A stretch of DNA of 49,574 nt, from contig JALJPK010000019.1 of NCBI GenBank assembly GCA_022968985.1, positions 1 to 49,574 on the forward strand, in the 5' to 3' direction. The notes under the pieces are model-generated. The model was not told the origin of the DNA, did not search any database, and worked only from the letters and a program-made list of their open reading frames with translations. The position numbers and the translations under genes are program-made. The stretch comes from Pseudomonadales bacterium (lineage in GTDB: Bacteria > Pseudomonadota > Gammaproteobacteria > Pseudomonadales > Natronospirillaceae). Position 1 is the stretch's first letter. Each line of letters opens with the position of its first letter. Below are positions 1 to 8,975 of the stretch, in pieces.

Positions 1-70
1 TAAGGATCATTGATAAACAAACCCTGCGACTCCATTAACTTTCTAATTTTGTAGTACTTTAAAAAATATA

Positions 71-98
71 AAACCCCAGAATTTCTGGGGTTTTTTTT
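71..98 (+). terminator. Rho-independent terminator
   Basis: An 11-bp stem (arms 71-81 and 83-93) is followed by an eight-T run at 91-98. It presumably ends a plus-strand gene lying left of the window. No convincing coding end is visible in the first 60 bases, where all three plus frames hit a stop within 38 bases. Confidence 0.8.
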
Positions 99-605
99 GC
101 TTTAAAATAATAAATAAAATAATAAGATCTATTTTTATCAATTATTTAATTCTGTTAAAACTATTCAAAAACTAAAATATCACTTATAAATAAGGAAGAT
201 AAGGAAGATAGGGAATTATCTATAATCTATAAAAAGTAAAAAGTAAAAAGTAAAAAATGAATTACCCTTAAAACATAACAGCCATTTTTATTTAATAGTT
301 TAGCAAATAATTTATTAATACAAACTGTTTATGGTCCTTGATTATTTATACTTTTAGCGTCGACATACAGATGATTAACTTATTTATCGGATTTATAAGA
401 ATGCACAGAACCTCTACAATGAACTGCAGAGGTTGATTTAAATATATATATATTGTTAGTTGTTACTTTTATGTGTTGTTTATTAGATGTTTTTTTATTG
501 GCTGACTAACACGTTTTACACCAATAGCTGTCTTATAATAGTAATATTTAGAAGCAATAGAATAATGCTCTGAGCCTGTGTTTATACTATTAGTATAAAT
601 ACATA
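99..605. other. AT-rich intergenic stretch with short repeats
   Basis: I find no gene here. It contains two tandem 9-mers (aaggaagat, 193-210), three tandem copies of aaaaagt (231-251), a 7-bp hairpin (409-415 with 428-434) and a 9-bp palindrome tttatacta/tagtataaa (581-599) just beyond the stop of the ykgJ-like gene. The palindrome lacks a T-run, so it is a weak terminator candidate at best. Confidence 0.6.
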
Positions 606-959
606 TCACACTAATACCTGTCTTGTAGTAGCTATATAATGATGTACTTGCGCTTCTATTTGACTGTCTACCATAACATCTGGGCGACGATCATTTGGGC
701 AGGGCATTTTAGCAGTTGTACCAAATAATCGGCAGATCAGAGGTCGTTCACCATATACTGTGCAACCTTTTGGACCTAAATGCACACAACTTAACTCTTC
801 TAATGCGGCATCATGTTCGGCGTCTGTTTTTACAGGCAAACGTGACATCTCTTCTGAGGATGTAGTCACCGGACCACAACAATCGTGACAACCTTCAACA
901 CATTTAAAACTTGGAATATTTTCGCGTAGTCGTGCGATTATTTCTGGATTGTCATTCAT
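606..959 (-). CDS. YkgJ-type cysteine-cluster protein
   Basis: A 117-residue protein of the CxxCxxCC family (PF03692, YkgJ type), thought to bind a metal or Fe-S cluster; its biochemical role is not established. Visible ligand candidates are C20, C24, C27 and C28 (pattern C-x3-C-x2-CC), then C58, C66, C76 and C87, with the family signature C-x-V-Y-G-E-R-P-L-I-C-R around 66-77. The length fits a small family member. It lies 39 bases downstream of a thioredoxin-like gene on the same strand, so the two are probably cotranscribed, which would suit a redox or metal-handling role. That functional link is inference. Confidence 0.85.
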   Translation of the reverse strand: MNDNPEIIARLRENIPSFKCVEGCHDCCGPVTTSSEEMSRLPVKTDAEHDAALEELSCVHLGPKGCTVYGERPLICRLFGTTAKMPCPNDRRPDVMVDSQIEAQVHHYIATTRQVLV

Positions 960-998
960 TTAGTTGCCTTGTTTTGTTTTTTGATATAAATATCAAAC

Positions 999-1343
999 TT
1001 ACGTATTTTTTATTTCGTTTAACCAACTTTCAATTTGTAATTGAGAGTTTGGACGCACTAAAGTGCCTTTTGTTTCTCCATTATAAAGCAAAATCAAACT
1101 TGGCCAAAGTTTAACTTTTAACAACCGCCCTAAACGCTTGCCTTTACCATCGATGATCATTTTTCTTTTAAGCTCAGGGAAGCTTAATAAAGCAGCTGCA
1201 ATTAACGGCTGAGCTTGTTGGCAGATCGGACACCAATTCTCACCAAACTCTAATAACAACCAACCTTTTGATTGGATTAATTCACTTTTTTCGATTTGTT
1301 GATCGGTGTATTTTGTCTCTTGTAATTTGTTTTGAGTTTGCAT
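999..1343 (-). CDS. Thioredoxin-like protein
   Basis: A 114-residue single-domain thioredoxin-fold protein. The redox motif W37-C38-P-I-C41 follows the expected beta strand (LLLEFGENWCPIC), and a cis-proline candidate lies in KLWPSLILLYNG near residue 81. CPIC instead of CGPC implies a redox potential different from classical thioredoxin. There is no signal peptide, so it is probably cytoplasmic. The ATG has an AGGA ribosome site about 6 bases upstream. The gene sits directly upstream of the YkgJ-like gene. It could be described as a thiol-disulfide isomerase; its substrate is unknown. Confidence 0.85.
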   Translation of the reverse strand: MQTQNKLQETKYTDQQIEKSELIQSKGWLLLEFGENWCPICQQAQPLIAAALLSFPELKRKMIIDGKGKRLGRLLKVKLWPSLILLYNGETKGTLVRPNSQLQIESWLNEIKNT

Positions 1344-1565
1344 TTTTTATTCCTATTTATTGATGATTTTTATATTATTATTTTATGGGGCAGTAATAAT
1401 TTAATATGAAATTTTTATATTCAATAAACAGGTTAATATATTTATCACACTCACCCAATACGCTTTAATTTTAAAAGCTAAAACATTACATTCAAGGATA
1501 ATGTAAGGTATTTTATTAAATAAAGAATTTATCCATTTAAAGCGCTATGATACACCCTGAACTTG

Positions 1566-1832
1566 TTATTGTAATTCGTCCTTAATAAATGCAAACAAGA
1601 TACCTATTAACTGCTCTTGCTCTGGACTGGTTATTTTTAAGGATTGTAATGCAGTGAGTTTATGTTTGACGGCCTCTTTAATCATCTCTTTCTCAGAACC
1701 TTCTAGGTCATGGATAAGTGCTTGCCAAGCATCGATTTGTAAATCGGCTGTTTCATCAAGGTCTAACCCTCCATCGGGTTCAACTGAGATAAAACACAGT
1801 AATTCAATTAATATTGTTGCTATATTGTTCAT
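1566..1832 (-). CDS. Small acidic hypothetical protein
   Basis: An 88-residue acidic protein I do not recognise. It is predicted mainly helical, with a hydrophobic N-terminal helix (residues 3-16), an acidic loop (VEPDGGLDLDETADL) and a C-terminal helix IGILFAFIKDEL. No catalytic motif or signal peptide is obvious. An AGAGAA sequence lies upstream of the ATG. Coding is supported by an uninterrupted frame with sensible amino-acid composition and by the same strand as the two genes to its left, which are 222 bases away. Function unknown. Confidence 0.6.
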   Translation of the reverse strand: MNNIATILIELLCFISVEPDGGLDLDETADLQIDAWQALIHDLEGSEKEMIKEAVKHKLTALQSLKITSPEQEQLIGILFAFIKDELQ

Positions 1833-2195
1833 GTTTGATTCTCTATAAGAGTTTAATAGTCATTTTACTAATTTAAATAAAGTCATATCTACTTTGGATA
1901 AAAAAGTTGAATATTTTTTAAATAGATAACAACGTGATTATTTGGTTAATTCAAGTCAGAAGGAAAAAGATATAAAATAATCATTCACCATCTAAGTTAA
2001 CTATATTGAGTAAATTATAATTTTAATTTTAATATATTTTAGGAAACACTGATAAAAATTAATATTATTTTTACATTTTATATTGCAGTAATAAGAAAAT
2101 AGATTCATTGTTTACACTTGAAAATATCTAACTGAGAAATAATTTCTTTAAAGACTACACATCTTGCAATAAACAATGACAGTAAACAGTATTAT
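1833..2195. other. Intergenic, nothing recognised
   Basis: A 363-base very AT-rich stretch upstream of the 88-residue gene and downstream of the tetR-family gene, both minus strand. I see no ORF, strong hairpin or repeat. It probably holds the promoter for 1566-1832 and the end of the TetR transcript. Confidence 0.5.
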
Positions 2196-2810
2196 TCAAT
2201 TTACTATGCCATTAATAAACACATCAACATTTGATTGTGCCCAGCGTTTTATATAATTTTGATCAGTTAATAAATCAATACCATATTCTGCATTTACCCA
2301 AGGAGCGAATTGAACTTGATTCACAATTCTGTCTAATATAAAACCAGTGATCATTTCACTGTCGAGTGTTTGTCTTGCAAATCCTTTTTTTATTCCAATA
2401 TCAATAAATGCTTTAAATCCTGTCATATAATCCATAAGAGCGGCGGGGCTTTTCTGCTCTCTGATTGTAATCATCAATACCAGTCTATTTTCAATACAAG
2501 CTTCAAGAGTGGTTTCAAACACCAATTCGATTCGGGAGATAAAATCTTCTTTAGACATTGGCTCTTTTGCCAATAACTTTAATGCAAATTTAAATACGTT
2601 ATCTCCGTAGCTATTTGTGATTGCATTAAGTAGACCTTCTTTATTAGTAAAATAATGATGAATCATATTCATACTGGTGTTGGCGTGTTTGCATATTTCA
2701 CGCACGGATACACCGGTATACCCTTTTTCACAAATTAATATGGCCCCAGAAGATAGGAGCCGTTCTTTTGTGGTATTAGAATTTTTAGCATTATTTTTAA
2801 TTGTTTTCAT
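2196..2810 (-). CDS. TetR/AcrR family transcriptional regulator
   Basis: A 204-residue one-component repressor-type regulator. The N-terminal TetR domain is clear: helix 1 KERLLSSGAILICEKGYTG, then the helix-turn-helix VSVREICKHANTSMNMIHHY (about residues 35-53) and the typical FTNKEGLLNAI. The C-terminal ligand-binding half (70-204) is divergent, so no ligand can be named. It lies 9 bases downstream of the SRPBCC gene on the same strand and is almost certainly cotranscribed with it, suggesting it controls that operon in response to a small hydrophobic ligand (inference). No operator palindrome was identified. Confidence 0.9.
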   Translation of the reverse strand: MKTIKNNAKNSNTTKERLLSSGAILICEKGYTGVSVREICKHANTSMNMIHHYFTNKEGLLNAITNSYGDNVFKFALKLLAKEPMSKEDFISRIELVFETTLEACIENRLVLMITIREQKSPAALMDYMTGFKAFIDIGIKKGFARQTLDSEMITGFILDRIVNQVQFAPWVNAEYGIDLLTDQNYIKRWAQSNVDVFINGIVN

Positions 2811-2819
2811 TTTTAGCGG

Positions 2820-3353
2820 CTAATTTTGCTCTTTAGTTGTCAGTTTCATTTTGTTAATGGCTTTAATTTTTCGAGGGTGTGGGGTGTCGTTTTCAACATA
2901 AAATTTCAACTCTTCAACAATTTGTTTGATGAAAAAACCAAAACCGAATTTTATAATCGGGTAAATTATAAAGGCTAATGGTTTTAATGTCGATGTCACC
3001 GAAAAAGTCACCTCAGACTGCTTGGTGCTAGTCTGCGTTAGTGAAAATTTCGCAACGTTTTGCACAATTGGAAATCCAAATGGTGTATTTAAGAATTCAA
3101 TCAGAACGGTGCAAGTCTTGTTTTCTTCGTCGTATGCTAAGAACGACTCTTTGGCTTTCATCCCTTTTGGGTTGCCATCAAGCTCACACACTCGACCTGC
3201 TGAAGATGACCCTTCATATTTTTTGCCATTATCGTGGCCAACTGAATTAGGCACAGACGCCATCCACTTATAAGCATTATCAAAATCGTGTGCAAATATT
3301 TGCCAAATTTTATCGCTTGATGTCTCAATTGTAATTATTTTAGTGGTTATCAT
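2820..3353 (-). CDS. SRPBCC-family protein (START-like fold)
   Basis: A 177-residue protein of the SRPBCC / polyketide-cyclase-like superfamily, single-domain proteins that bind hydrophobic ligands in a helix-grip cavity. The family start is seen in ITIETSSDKIWQIFAHDFDNAYKW, with the long C-terminal helix before the conserved end KFYVENDTPHPRK. An in-frame ATG at 3428 exists, but the ATG at 3353 has a strong GAGAGGG ribosome site and begins exactly at the domain, so I chose it. It forms an operon with the downstream TetR gene and is a paralogue of the plus-strand gene at 5119 (shared YVENxxPHPRK tail). Ligand unknown. Confidence 0.8.
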   Translation of the reverse strand: MITTKIITIETSSDKIWQIFAHDFDNAYKWMASVPNSVGHDNGKKYEGSSSAGRVCELDGNPKGMKAKESFLAYDEENKTCTVLIEFLNTPFGFPIVQNVAKFSLTQTSTKQSEVTFSVTSTLKPLAFIIYPIIKFGFGFFIKQIVEELKFYVENDTPHPRKIKAINKMKLTTKEQN

Positions 3354-3856
3354 GATGCCCTCTCTAAACGTAAATGAACTAACTGTTTCACTCAGTATAA
3401 CAACCGTTACATTTTCGTCAAGTTTCATTTTGTAGTGCTATTTGTGATTACTCTGATTAAAGCGGGTAACAAATTTATGACTGCAGCGCCGAATGATATA
3501 AGTTTAACAATAATATAAATTGGATGAGCTGTGAAAGAGAGGGACTCAATAGTTGGCTGTAATTTACTTATGTTTTCAAACAATGTTGTTATTACAACTA
3601 CTAACTAAGTGTATTTTTTCAATTATTTTTGAGTTTTCAACAACTAAGCCAGTGAGGGCTTGTTTGATTAGGTTTGTGCAAGAATAATTTTAAAGTTACA
3701 CCAAGTTATACTGAATAAAGCAATATGAGGGGATTAAGAGGAAATCTATTGTTATATTTAGATTTAAAGTGAATATGGAGTGAGAAAACAACAAAACAAC
3801 GAGCTCAAAATGTATACACATAATAAGCTCGATGTTTTGTCAAATTGTATTAACGC
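3354..3856. other. Intergenic region between SRPBCC operon and cold-shock gene
   Basis: About 500 bases without a confident gene. A 52-codon minus-strand frame with a TTG start (3425-3583) would encode a hydrophobic peptide whose TGA overlaps the ATG at 3428, but it has no ribosome site and I do not call it. The section left of the cold-shock gene holds a 6-bp inverted repeat cgagct/agctcg that could end the csp transcript, without a T-run. Confidence 0.45.
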
Positions 3857-4063
3857 TTAAATAGCTACAACTTTATTTGCGCAAGGTCCTTTCTGACCTT
3901 GACCAACTTCAAACTCAACCGCTTGGCCGTCGTTCAAAGTGGCGTATTGACCACCAGCTTGAATTTCTGAATGATGAACAAACAAATCTTTACTTCCGTC
4001 TTCAGGAGTAATAAAACCGAAACCTTTATCAGCATTAAACCACTTAACTGTACCTTTACTCAT
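3857..4063 (-). CDS. CspA-family cold-shock protein
   Basis: A 68-residue single cold-shock domain protein, an RNA/ssDNA-binding chaperone with an OB-fold. RNP1 (KGFGFI, 13-18) and RNP2 (LFVHH, about 27-31) are intact, with the family start [16 protein letters not shown] and a length typical of bacterial Csp proteins. An AGAGAA ribosome site precedes the ATG. The upstream 200-300 bases are gene-free, which leaves room for the long structured 5' leader usual for cold-inducible csp genes, but I did not identify a cold-box with certainty. Which Csp paralogue it is cannot be decided from one sequence. Confidence 0.95.
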   Translation of the reverse strand: MSKGTVKWFNADKGFGFITPEDGSKDLFVHHSEIQAGGQYATLNDGQAVEFEVGQGQKGPCANKVVAI

Positions 4064-5118
4064 AGTGTTCTCTTTATCTTGTAGTGAGTAATAATATTCT
4101 ATTTTTGCTTATCACCATCACAAAAACAGATTTTGAACCTAGTTGAGCGTTAACCCTACCTTCAAGAGATAGATTATAGCTGGCTTAAGTGTATCACGCA
4201 CGAATATCATTCTTCTGTTTAGTTTTAACTGTGAAATTGACCGATTTATCTATTCTAAGTGACATAATTAACAGTTCATTAATGTCCTTAATTTTCATTC
4301 CCGGCTTAATTTGTTCATATATCAACCCTATAACAGACAAACTCAGAGGTTATTGATAACTAAGTAGTTAACGTTTAACTTCACTGTAGCAATCAAAATA
4401 CTTATGTTACACAAATATTTCATTATCAGCATAACCCATTGATTTTAAACAGTTTTTATTAAAAATGAATTTTATAAGTATAATAAATTGATTACTTCTA
4501 ACAAACCAATTTACAAAAATCAATGCAAATTCCTAGTTCAGCACAGTTTAAGTACAACATACAAACTTTGAGATCATTGATTTAATTAATCTAGTTTATC
4601 TAATAATATTTTTTGATACATTGAATATGTAAAATGTTAATTTAATTTCGTCTATTATTGACAATAAATAGGTAAAAAATGCGATTCATAACCGGTTTTA
4701 TTAAACTCTGACTGTCCAATCGATATTTATAATCGATTAGCCACTGTATTTTTCAAACACAACTTTTAGTTTTCAGCGTGACTTCACCACCAGCGTTTAC
4801 AAAAAACCCACCCAATTTAAAACATAAACATGTGATTCAAAGCCGTTTTTTTATTGTCATTTGCATTTATTGCCTGTCTTAACACATTAATAGTTTTACC
4901 CAATTATTGTTGTGATCATTTTTTCGGTTCTTAATATTTGTATTTTAGTCTTCATTTTTATCAAACTACAACAAGTGAAGTGGTCAGCCTCACTAAGTAC
5001 CTCATCATCACTTTGTATGATGTTAATTTAAATACATAATGATTTATCGACTATGATAATACTGGAAACCAAACACTATATTATTAATAAACAACAATAC
5101 AAATAAACGAGATAACTC
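4064..5118. other. 1-kb gene-free region, divergent promoters
   Basis: An extremely AT-rich stretch between the divergent cold-shock gene and the second SRPBCC gene. I found no frame of gene quality, no strong terminator and no recognisable RNA. The csp end presumably contains a long leader, and the right end the promoter of 5119. The length is unusual for this otherwise compact genome, so a degraded gene or an unannotated small RNA is possible. Confidence 0.4.
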
Positions 5119-5604
5119 ATGAAAATAATTAAAAATTTAACCATCGATAAACCAATTGCAGATGTATGGGACGTACTTGCCAATAAATTTGCTGAAATTG
5201 ATTTGTGGTCGAGTTTAATTATAGAATCAAAAGTGTCAGGGGAATCGACATTAGAAGCGGTGGATTATTCAATTAGATCCACCCAAACAACTGGTGGCCC
5301 TACTCAACAACAATTAACTGAATTTGACCCTCAGAATTTCACTATTGCATATAAAGCTATTTCTGGTACACCACCATTTTTCAAAAGTGTTAATGCTAAA
5401 TGGATACTTAATAAAAAAGATGAGAACAGCACTTATTTAACCTTAGACTTTGAAGTTAAATTTAAAAATATCACTTTTATTCTAGCACCATTAGTTAAAA
5501 TCAAATTAGGTAAAGTGGGTGATGTATTACTTGATGATTTAAAATATTATGTGGAGAATGAAAAACCACACCCTAGAAAACTAAAGTTATTGTCTGCTGT
5601 TTAA
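5119..5604 (+). CDS. SRPBCC-family protein, paralogue of 2820-3353
   Basis: A 161-residue START-like/SRPBCC protein. It begins with the canonical strand-helix pattern of the fold (KNLTIDKPIADVWDVLANKF) and ends with KYYVENEKPHPRKLK, matching the tail of the product of 2820-3353 (KFYVENDTPHPRKIK). The two are therefore diverged paralogues within 2.5 kb on opposite strands. It has no adjacent regulator and is isolated between two 1-kb gene-free stretches. The predicted role is binding a hydrophobic small molecule or acting as a small cyclase/hydratase; nothing visible selects between these. Confidence 0.85.
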   Translation: MKIIKNLTIDKPIADVWDVLANKFAEIDLWSSLIIESKVSGESTLEAVDYSIRSTQTTGGPTQQQLTEFDPQNFTIAYKAISGTPPFFKSVNAKWILNKKDENSTYLTLDFEVKFKNITFILAPLVKIKLGKVGDVLLDDLKYYVENEKPHPRKLKLLSAV

Positions 5605-6657
5605 CTTTTTTAACAACCACCTTTTGATAGTCTAAATTTACAAAAGGTGTCGATTTTATTAAATAAGTGTTTATACCCAATTATCTTACACTTCTATTAA
5701 AGTGTATGATCACCCTCCTCCCCTTTTATCGTTTTATTGCATTAAACATAATAAATAAAAATAAACTCAACCAATTAGCCATAAAGCTCAACCAGTTTCA
5801 GTAATCTATTTGGCTTACTGTTGTGCGCAGTGTTAGGTACTTCACCCTAGGTATCCACTAACCTCGGTCAAAAACTTCGATTAAATCGATAACAAAATTC
5901 GCTCAAATATCTGGGTAATTATTTTGAGCTAATTAAATGATAAGCCCTTTTCAACGCATTTTTAACATTAGTGATCATCGTATTTAGCCATCTAAACTCA
6001 TATTTAAGTACGACTTTAGGGCAACTTATTACAACGATCATATGAAAACAATCCGCTTTTGTAACTTCTTAAAACAGTTTAATCCACCGCAAACAACCAT
6101 ACTGCTCTGATATTTCGTATTAATTCTAATGAAAAAACAGCTGTCTGAGTTAATGTGAGTAAATGAATCACAACACCAAAGGTTTAAGGTTAATTTTGTA
6201 TAAGCAGAAATAGTATTACTAATGATTGAAGTTTAGTGATTACACTGATGTACCATCTGCTTTTAAGAGTACAAAATTGAATAGTTTTGCTCTGCGGGCA
6301 AAAAACAACCGGCCATTTCTACTTAAAAAGTGTTTGTTCACATTAATCTTATTTACGTAATCCTTAAAGTTGAGAAAGACTATTTTAACCAGATTAAAAT
6401 TGAATGTTATTTTCCCTCATGATGTTTTCTGTATAAATCAGACTTGAATAAATTTTAGTTTAATTTCTGCAAAAGATGGCTGAGCTTGATGGGTAACATG
6501 AGATTTTATTATTTGGTAAGAGTAATCCTTAATAACCGCTAAAACCCCACTATTTAACCATTTCAATCTGCTTTTTGTTGATCGTTACTCTTAAAAAGCC
6601 TATAGAATTTAATTTTCCTACAATTTAAGTAATGATTTCTTTTAAAGATCCTTTATA
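5605..6657. other. 1-kb gene-free region
   Basis: No convincing reading frame, terminator or RNA gene was recognised in over 1 kb. Base composition is a little less AT-extreme in parts (about 5820-6120) than in 4064-5118, which could reflect a decayed gene or a structured RNA; I could not reconstruct either. The right end carries the promoter region of the HAD phosphatase gene. Confidence 0.4.
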
Positions 6658-7377
6658 ATGCGCCGCTTACTAGGGATAGCTATAAAAATCATGCCAAACC
6701 AAATTATAAACCAACACATACAAGTCATTTTTTTCGACCTTGACGGTACTTTAGTTGATAGCTCACAAGATATTGCCCACGCTACCAACCATATGTTACA
6801 AGAGCTGCACCTTAAAAGTGTGACTTTAGAGCAGGTGCAACATTGGATTGGAAATGGATCACATCAATTGGTTATTCGCACTCTTGCATTTGTGACTCAG
6901 GTAAATGAAAATCAAATCAGTCAACAGAACCTTGCTGCTGCAATGATAATATTTAATAAACATTATGCATTATGTAGTGGTTTAACTTCGTGTTTGTATG
7001 AGGGTGTTTTTGAAACATTAACTCATTTCAAAAAACAAAATATCAAGATGTGTGTGATCACCAATAAACCAGAAGAATTTACTCCAAGGGTATTAAAGGC
7101 AAATGGTATTGATCAGTTTTTTGATTTAGTTGTCAGTGGTGATTCTTTAGCCACCAAAAAACCCGATCCAGCTCAATTGTTTTTTGCTCTGGATTATTTT
7201 GATGTCGATAAACAACGAGTCATAATGGTTGGGGATTCAAAAAGTGATATTTTAGCCGCTAATGAAGCTGGTATAAATTCAATATGTGTTACTTATGGAT
7301 ACAATCACGGTGAAGACCCTAGGTTATTACAAGCCACCGCTTTTGTTGATTCATTTTCAAATATTACTACTATTTAA
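6658..7377 (+). CDS. gph: HAD hydrolase, phosphoglycolate phosphatase type
   Basis: A 239-residue haloacid-dehalogenase superfamily phosphatase of the Gph type, which removes 2-phosphoglycolate arising mainly from DNA-repair 3'-phosphoglycolate ends. Motif I is FFDLDGTLVDS (nucleophile D27, acid/base D29), motif II is the T in CVITNKPEEF, motif III the lysine in ATKKPDP, and motif IV MVGDSKSDILAA. The cap domain lies between motifs I and II. The start is uncertain: ATG at 6658 gives an 11-residue extension, while the second ATG at 6691 (MPNQIINQ) is closer to the family start. Unlike in enteric bacteria it is not beside rpe or trpS. Substrate is assigned by family only. Confidence 0.8.
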   Translation: MRRLLGIAIKIMPNQIINQHIQVIFFDLDGTLVDSSQDIAHATNHMLQELHLKSVTLEQVQHWIGNGSHQLVIRTLAFVTQVNENQISQQNLAAAMIIFNKHYALCSGLTSCLYEGVFETLTHFKKQNIKMCVITNKPEEFTPRVLKANGIDQFFDLVVSGDSLATKKPDPAQLFFALDYFDVDKQRVIMVGDSKSDILAANEAGINSICVTYGYNHGEDPRLLQATAFVDSFSNITTI

Positions 7378-7482
7378 AATTCATTTAATTCATAAAATAG
7401 ACCTGTAACTTTGAACTGACTTATTGTTGCTTTTTAAGTTGTACGCTGGGTTTTGGTTAAAAATAAATAGAGACGACTTATT

Positions 7483-8967
7483 TTAATTGGCTAAATAACA
7501 AGTAAATTCTGTGCCTGCCCCTAATTGACTATCCACCTCAATTTCACCATCTAATAACTTAACTAAGTTTTTTGTTATTGCTAAACCCAACCCTACGTTT
7601 TTATTACTTTTATTTTCGCTATTACTTGCTTGATAATGTGCATCAAATATAAAACTTAATTCCTCTTGTGCTATACCTACCCCATTATCTTTTACTTTAA
7701 CAATACATTGATTATTTTTTTGAGAAATTGATAATGTAATTTCACCATTATCTTGTGTATGCCGAATAGCGTTATCAATAATATTACTGAAGATACGTTC
7801 TAACTTACCTATATCTGTGAATATCTCTAAATTATGATCGGTGGCATTAAATTTAAATGTGATATTTTTTTGAGTAGCAATTAAGTGAAACTTTGCAACG
7901 ATATCTCCTAATAACTCGGTTAAATTAATATTTTCTTTATGCAGTTTAATTTGACCACCTTCTAAATAAGTCAATTCAAATAACTGATCAATTAACCCGG
8001 TTAATACAGTGGCGTTTCTTAAAGCAACTTGAATAAATTGTGTTTGCTGTTCATCCGTTAGTGTCGTTTGAATACTAAGTGTTTCAAGGTAACCTGTTAG
8101 TGATGCCAGAGGTGTACGTAAATCATGTGACAAATCAGCCAATAATGTTTTTCTTTGTATGTCTATTTTCTGTAACTGGTTATATTGATTTTGTAAGCGT
8201 CTTGTCATTTCATTTACACTTCGGCCTAATTGATGAATTTCATTATTATCTTGTGACCAATTGATATCATTTTTTAGATCAAAATTAGGGCTTTCTAACC
8301 ATATCTTGTCAGCGTATTTTTTTATTTTATTTAACGGACGGGTGAAAAAATAGAATAGAACCAACAAAAATATTAATAATGCGAAGATGGTGCCGAGTAA
8401 TAAATACAACTCATTGGAAAATTGATTTTGATCGTTAAATATAGAATAAACCTCATCGTATTGTTGTCCACCAATAATAATATATAAATACCCTATTAAT
8501 TCTGAATTTTTATATATCGCTGATGCAGAGAATATTTTAGTCACGTTTTTTGATCTTGGATCTTGTGCAAATATAGGTAACGCTTGTGATTGATTAATTA
8601 ATGTTTTGATTGGATTAATATCAATTGAGTCTAATAATACAGACTCTTTAGGAACCGCATAACTTAATATTTTACCATTTTCATCTAAAAAATAAAATTC
8701 AAAGGCTGGTCCTAATAACATTTGGGTATGAAATAAATCTTTTAGTGTTGCGTAATCAAATTTACCTTCACTTAAATGTTGATTGTCATTTACTAAATTT
8801 CTGGCTAAATTTTGGTGTAAATTCTGCTCGGCTTTTAATTTAGTTTGTAATTGAATATTATTAGATAAGCATAGAAGTACACTCACTAATATAATAACAA
8901 ACGCAGTTAATGACAGAGCGAGTCGTTGATATAATGATAAAATAAATATTTTTTTAATCAGCTTCAT
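7483..8967 (-). CDS. Membrane sensor histidine kinase
   Basis: A 494-residue two-component sensor. Order: TM1 (about 11-33), a periplasmic sensor of about 150 residues, TM2 (about 188-210), a HAMP-like linker, a HisKA domain with the phosphorylated histidine in LADLSHDLRTPLASLTG (about 283), and a HATPase_c domain with N box (FSNIIDNAIRHT), G1 (DNGVGI) and G2 (GLGLAITK). A longer frame starts at a TTG (8979), but the ATG at 8967 has GAAGG 5-6 bases upstream and begins the membrane anchor MKLIKKIFIL, so I used it. It starts 9 bases after the end of the partner regulator gene. The stimulus is unknown. Confidence 0.93.
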   Translation of the reverse strand: MKLIKKIFILSLYQRLALSLTAFVIILVSVLLCLSNNIQLQTKLKAEQNLHQNLARNLVNDNQHLSEGKFDYATLKDLFHTQMLLGPAFEFYFLDENGKILSYAVPKESVLLDSIDINPIKTLINQSQALPIFAQDPRSKNVTKIFSASAIYKNSELIGYLYIIIGGQQYDEVYSIFNDQNQFSNELYLLLGTIFALLIFLLVLFYFFTRPLNKIKKYADKIWLESPNFDLKNDINWSQDNNEIHQLGRSVNEMTRRLQNQYNQLQKIDIQRKTLLADLSHDLRTPLASLTGYLETLSIQTTLTDEQQTQFIQVALRNATVLTGLIDQLFELTYLEGGQIKLHKENINLTELLGDIVAKFHLIATQKNITFKFNATDHNLEIFTDIGKLERIFSNIIDNAIRHTQDNGEITLSISQKNNQCIVKVKDNGVGIAQEELSFIFDAHYQASNSENKSNKNVGLGLAITKNLVKLLDGEIEVDSQLGAGTEFTCYLAN

Positions 8968-8975
8968 AATAACCT

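Noticed and set aside
409-434. Hairpin aacctct/agaggtt as a terminator
   Set aside because: It has a seven-base stem with a long loop and no T-run on either strand.
3425-3583. 52-codon hydrophobic frame (TTG start) whose TGA overlaps the ATG at 3428
   Set aside because: There is no ribosome site, the start is weak, and the neighbouring ATG at 3428 is itself not the preferred SRPBCC start.
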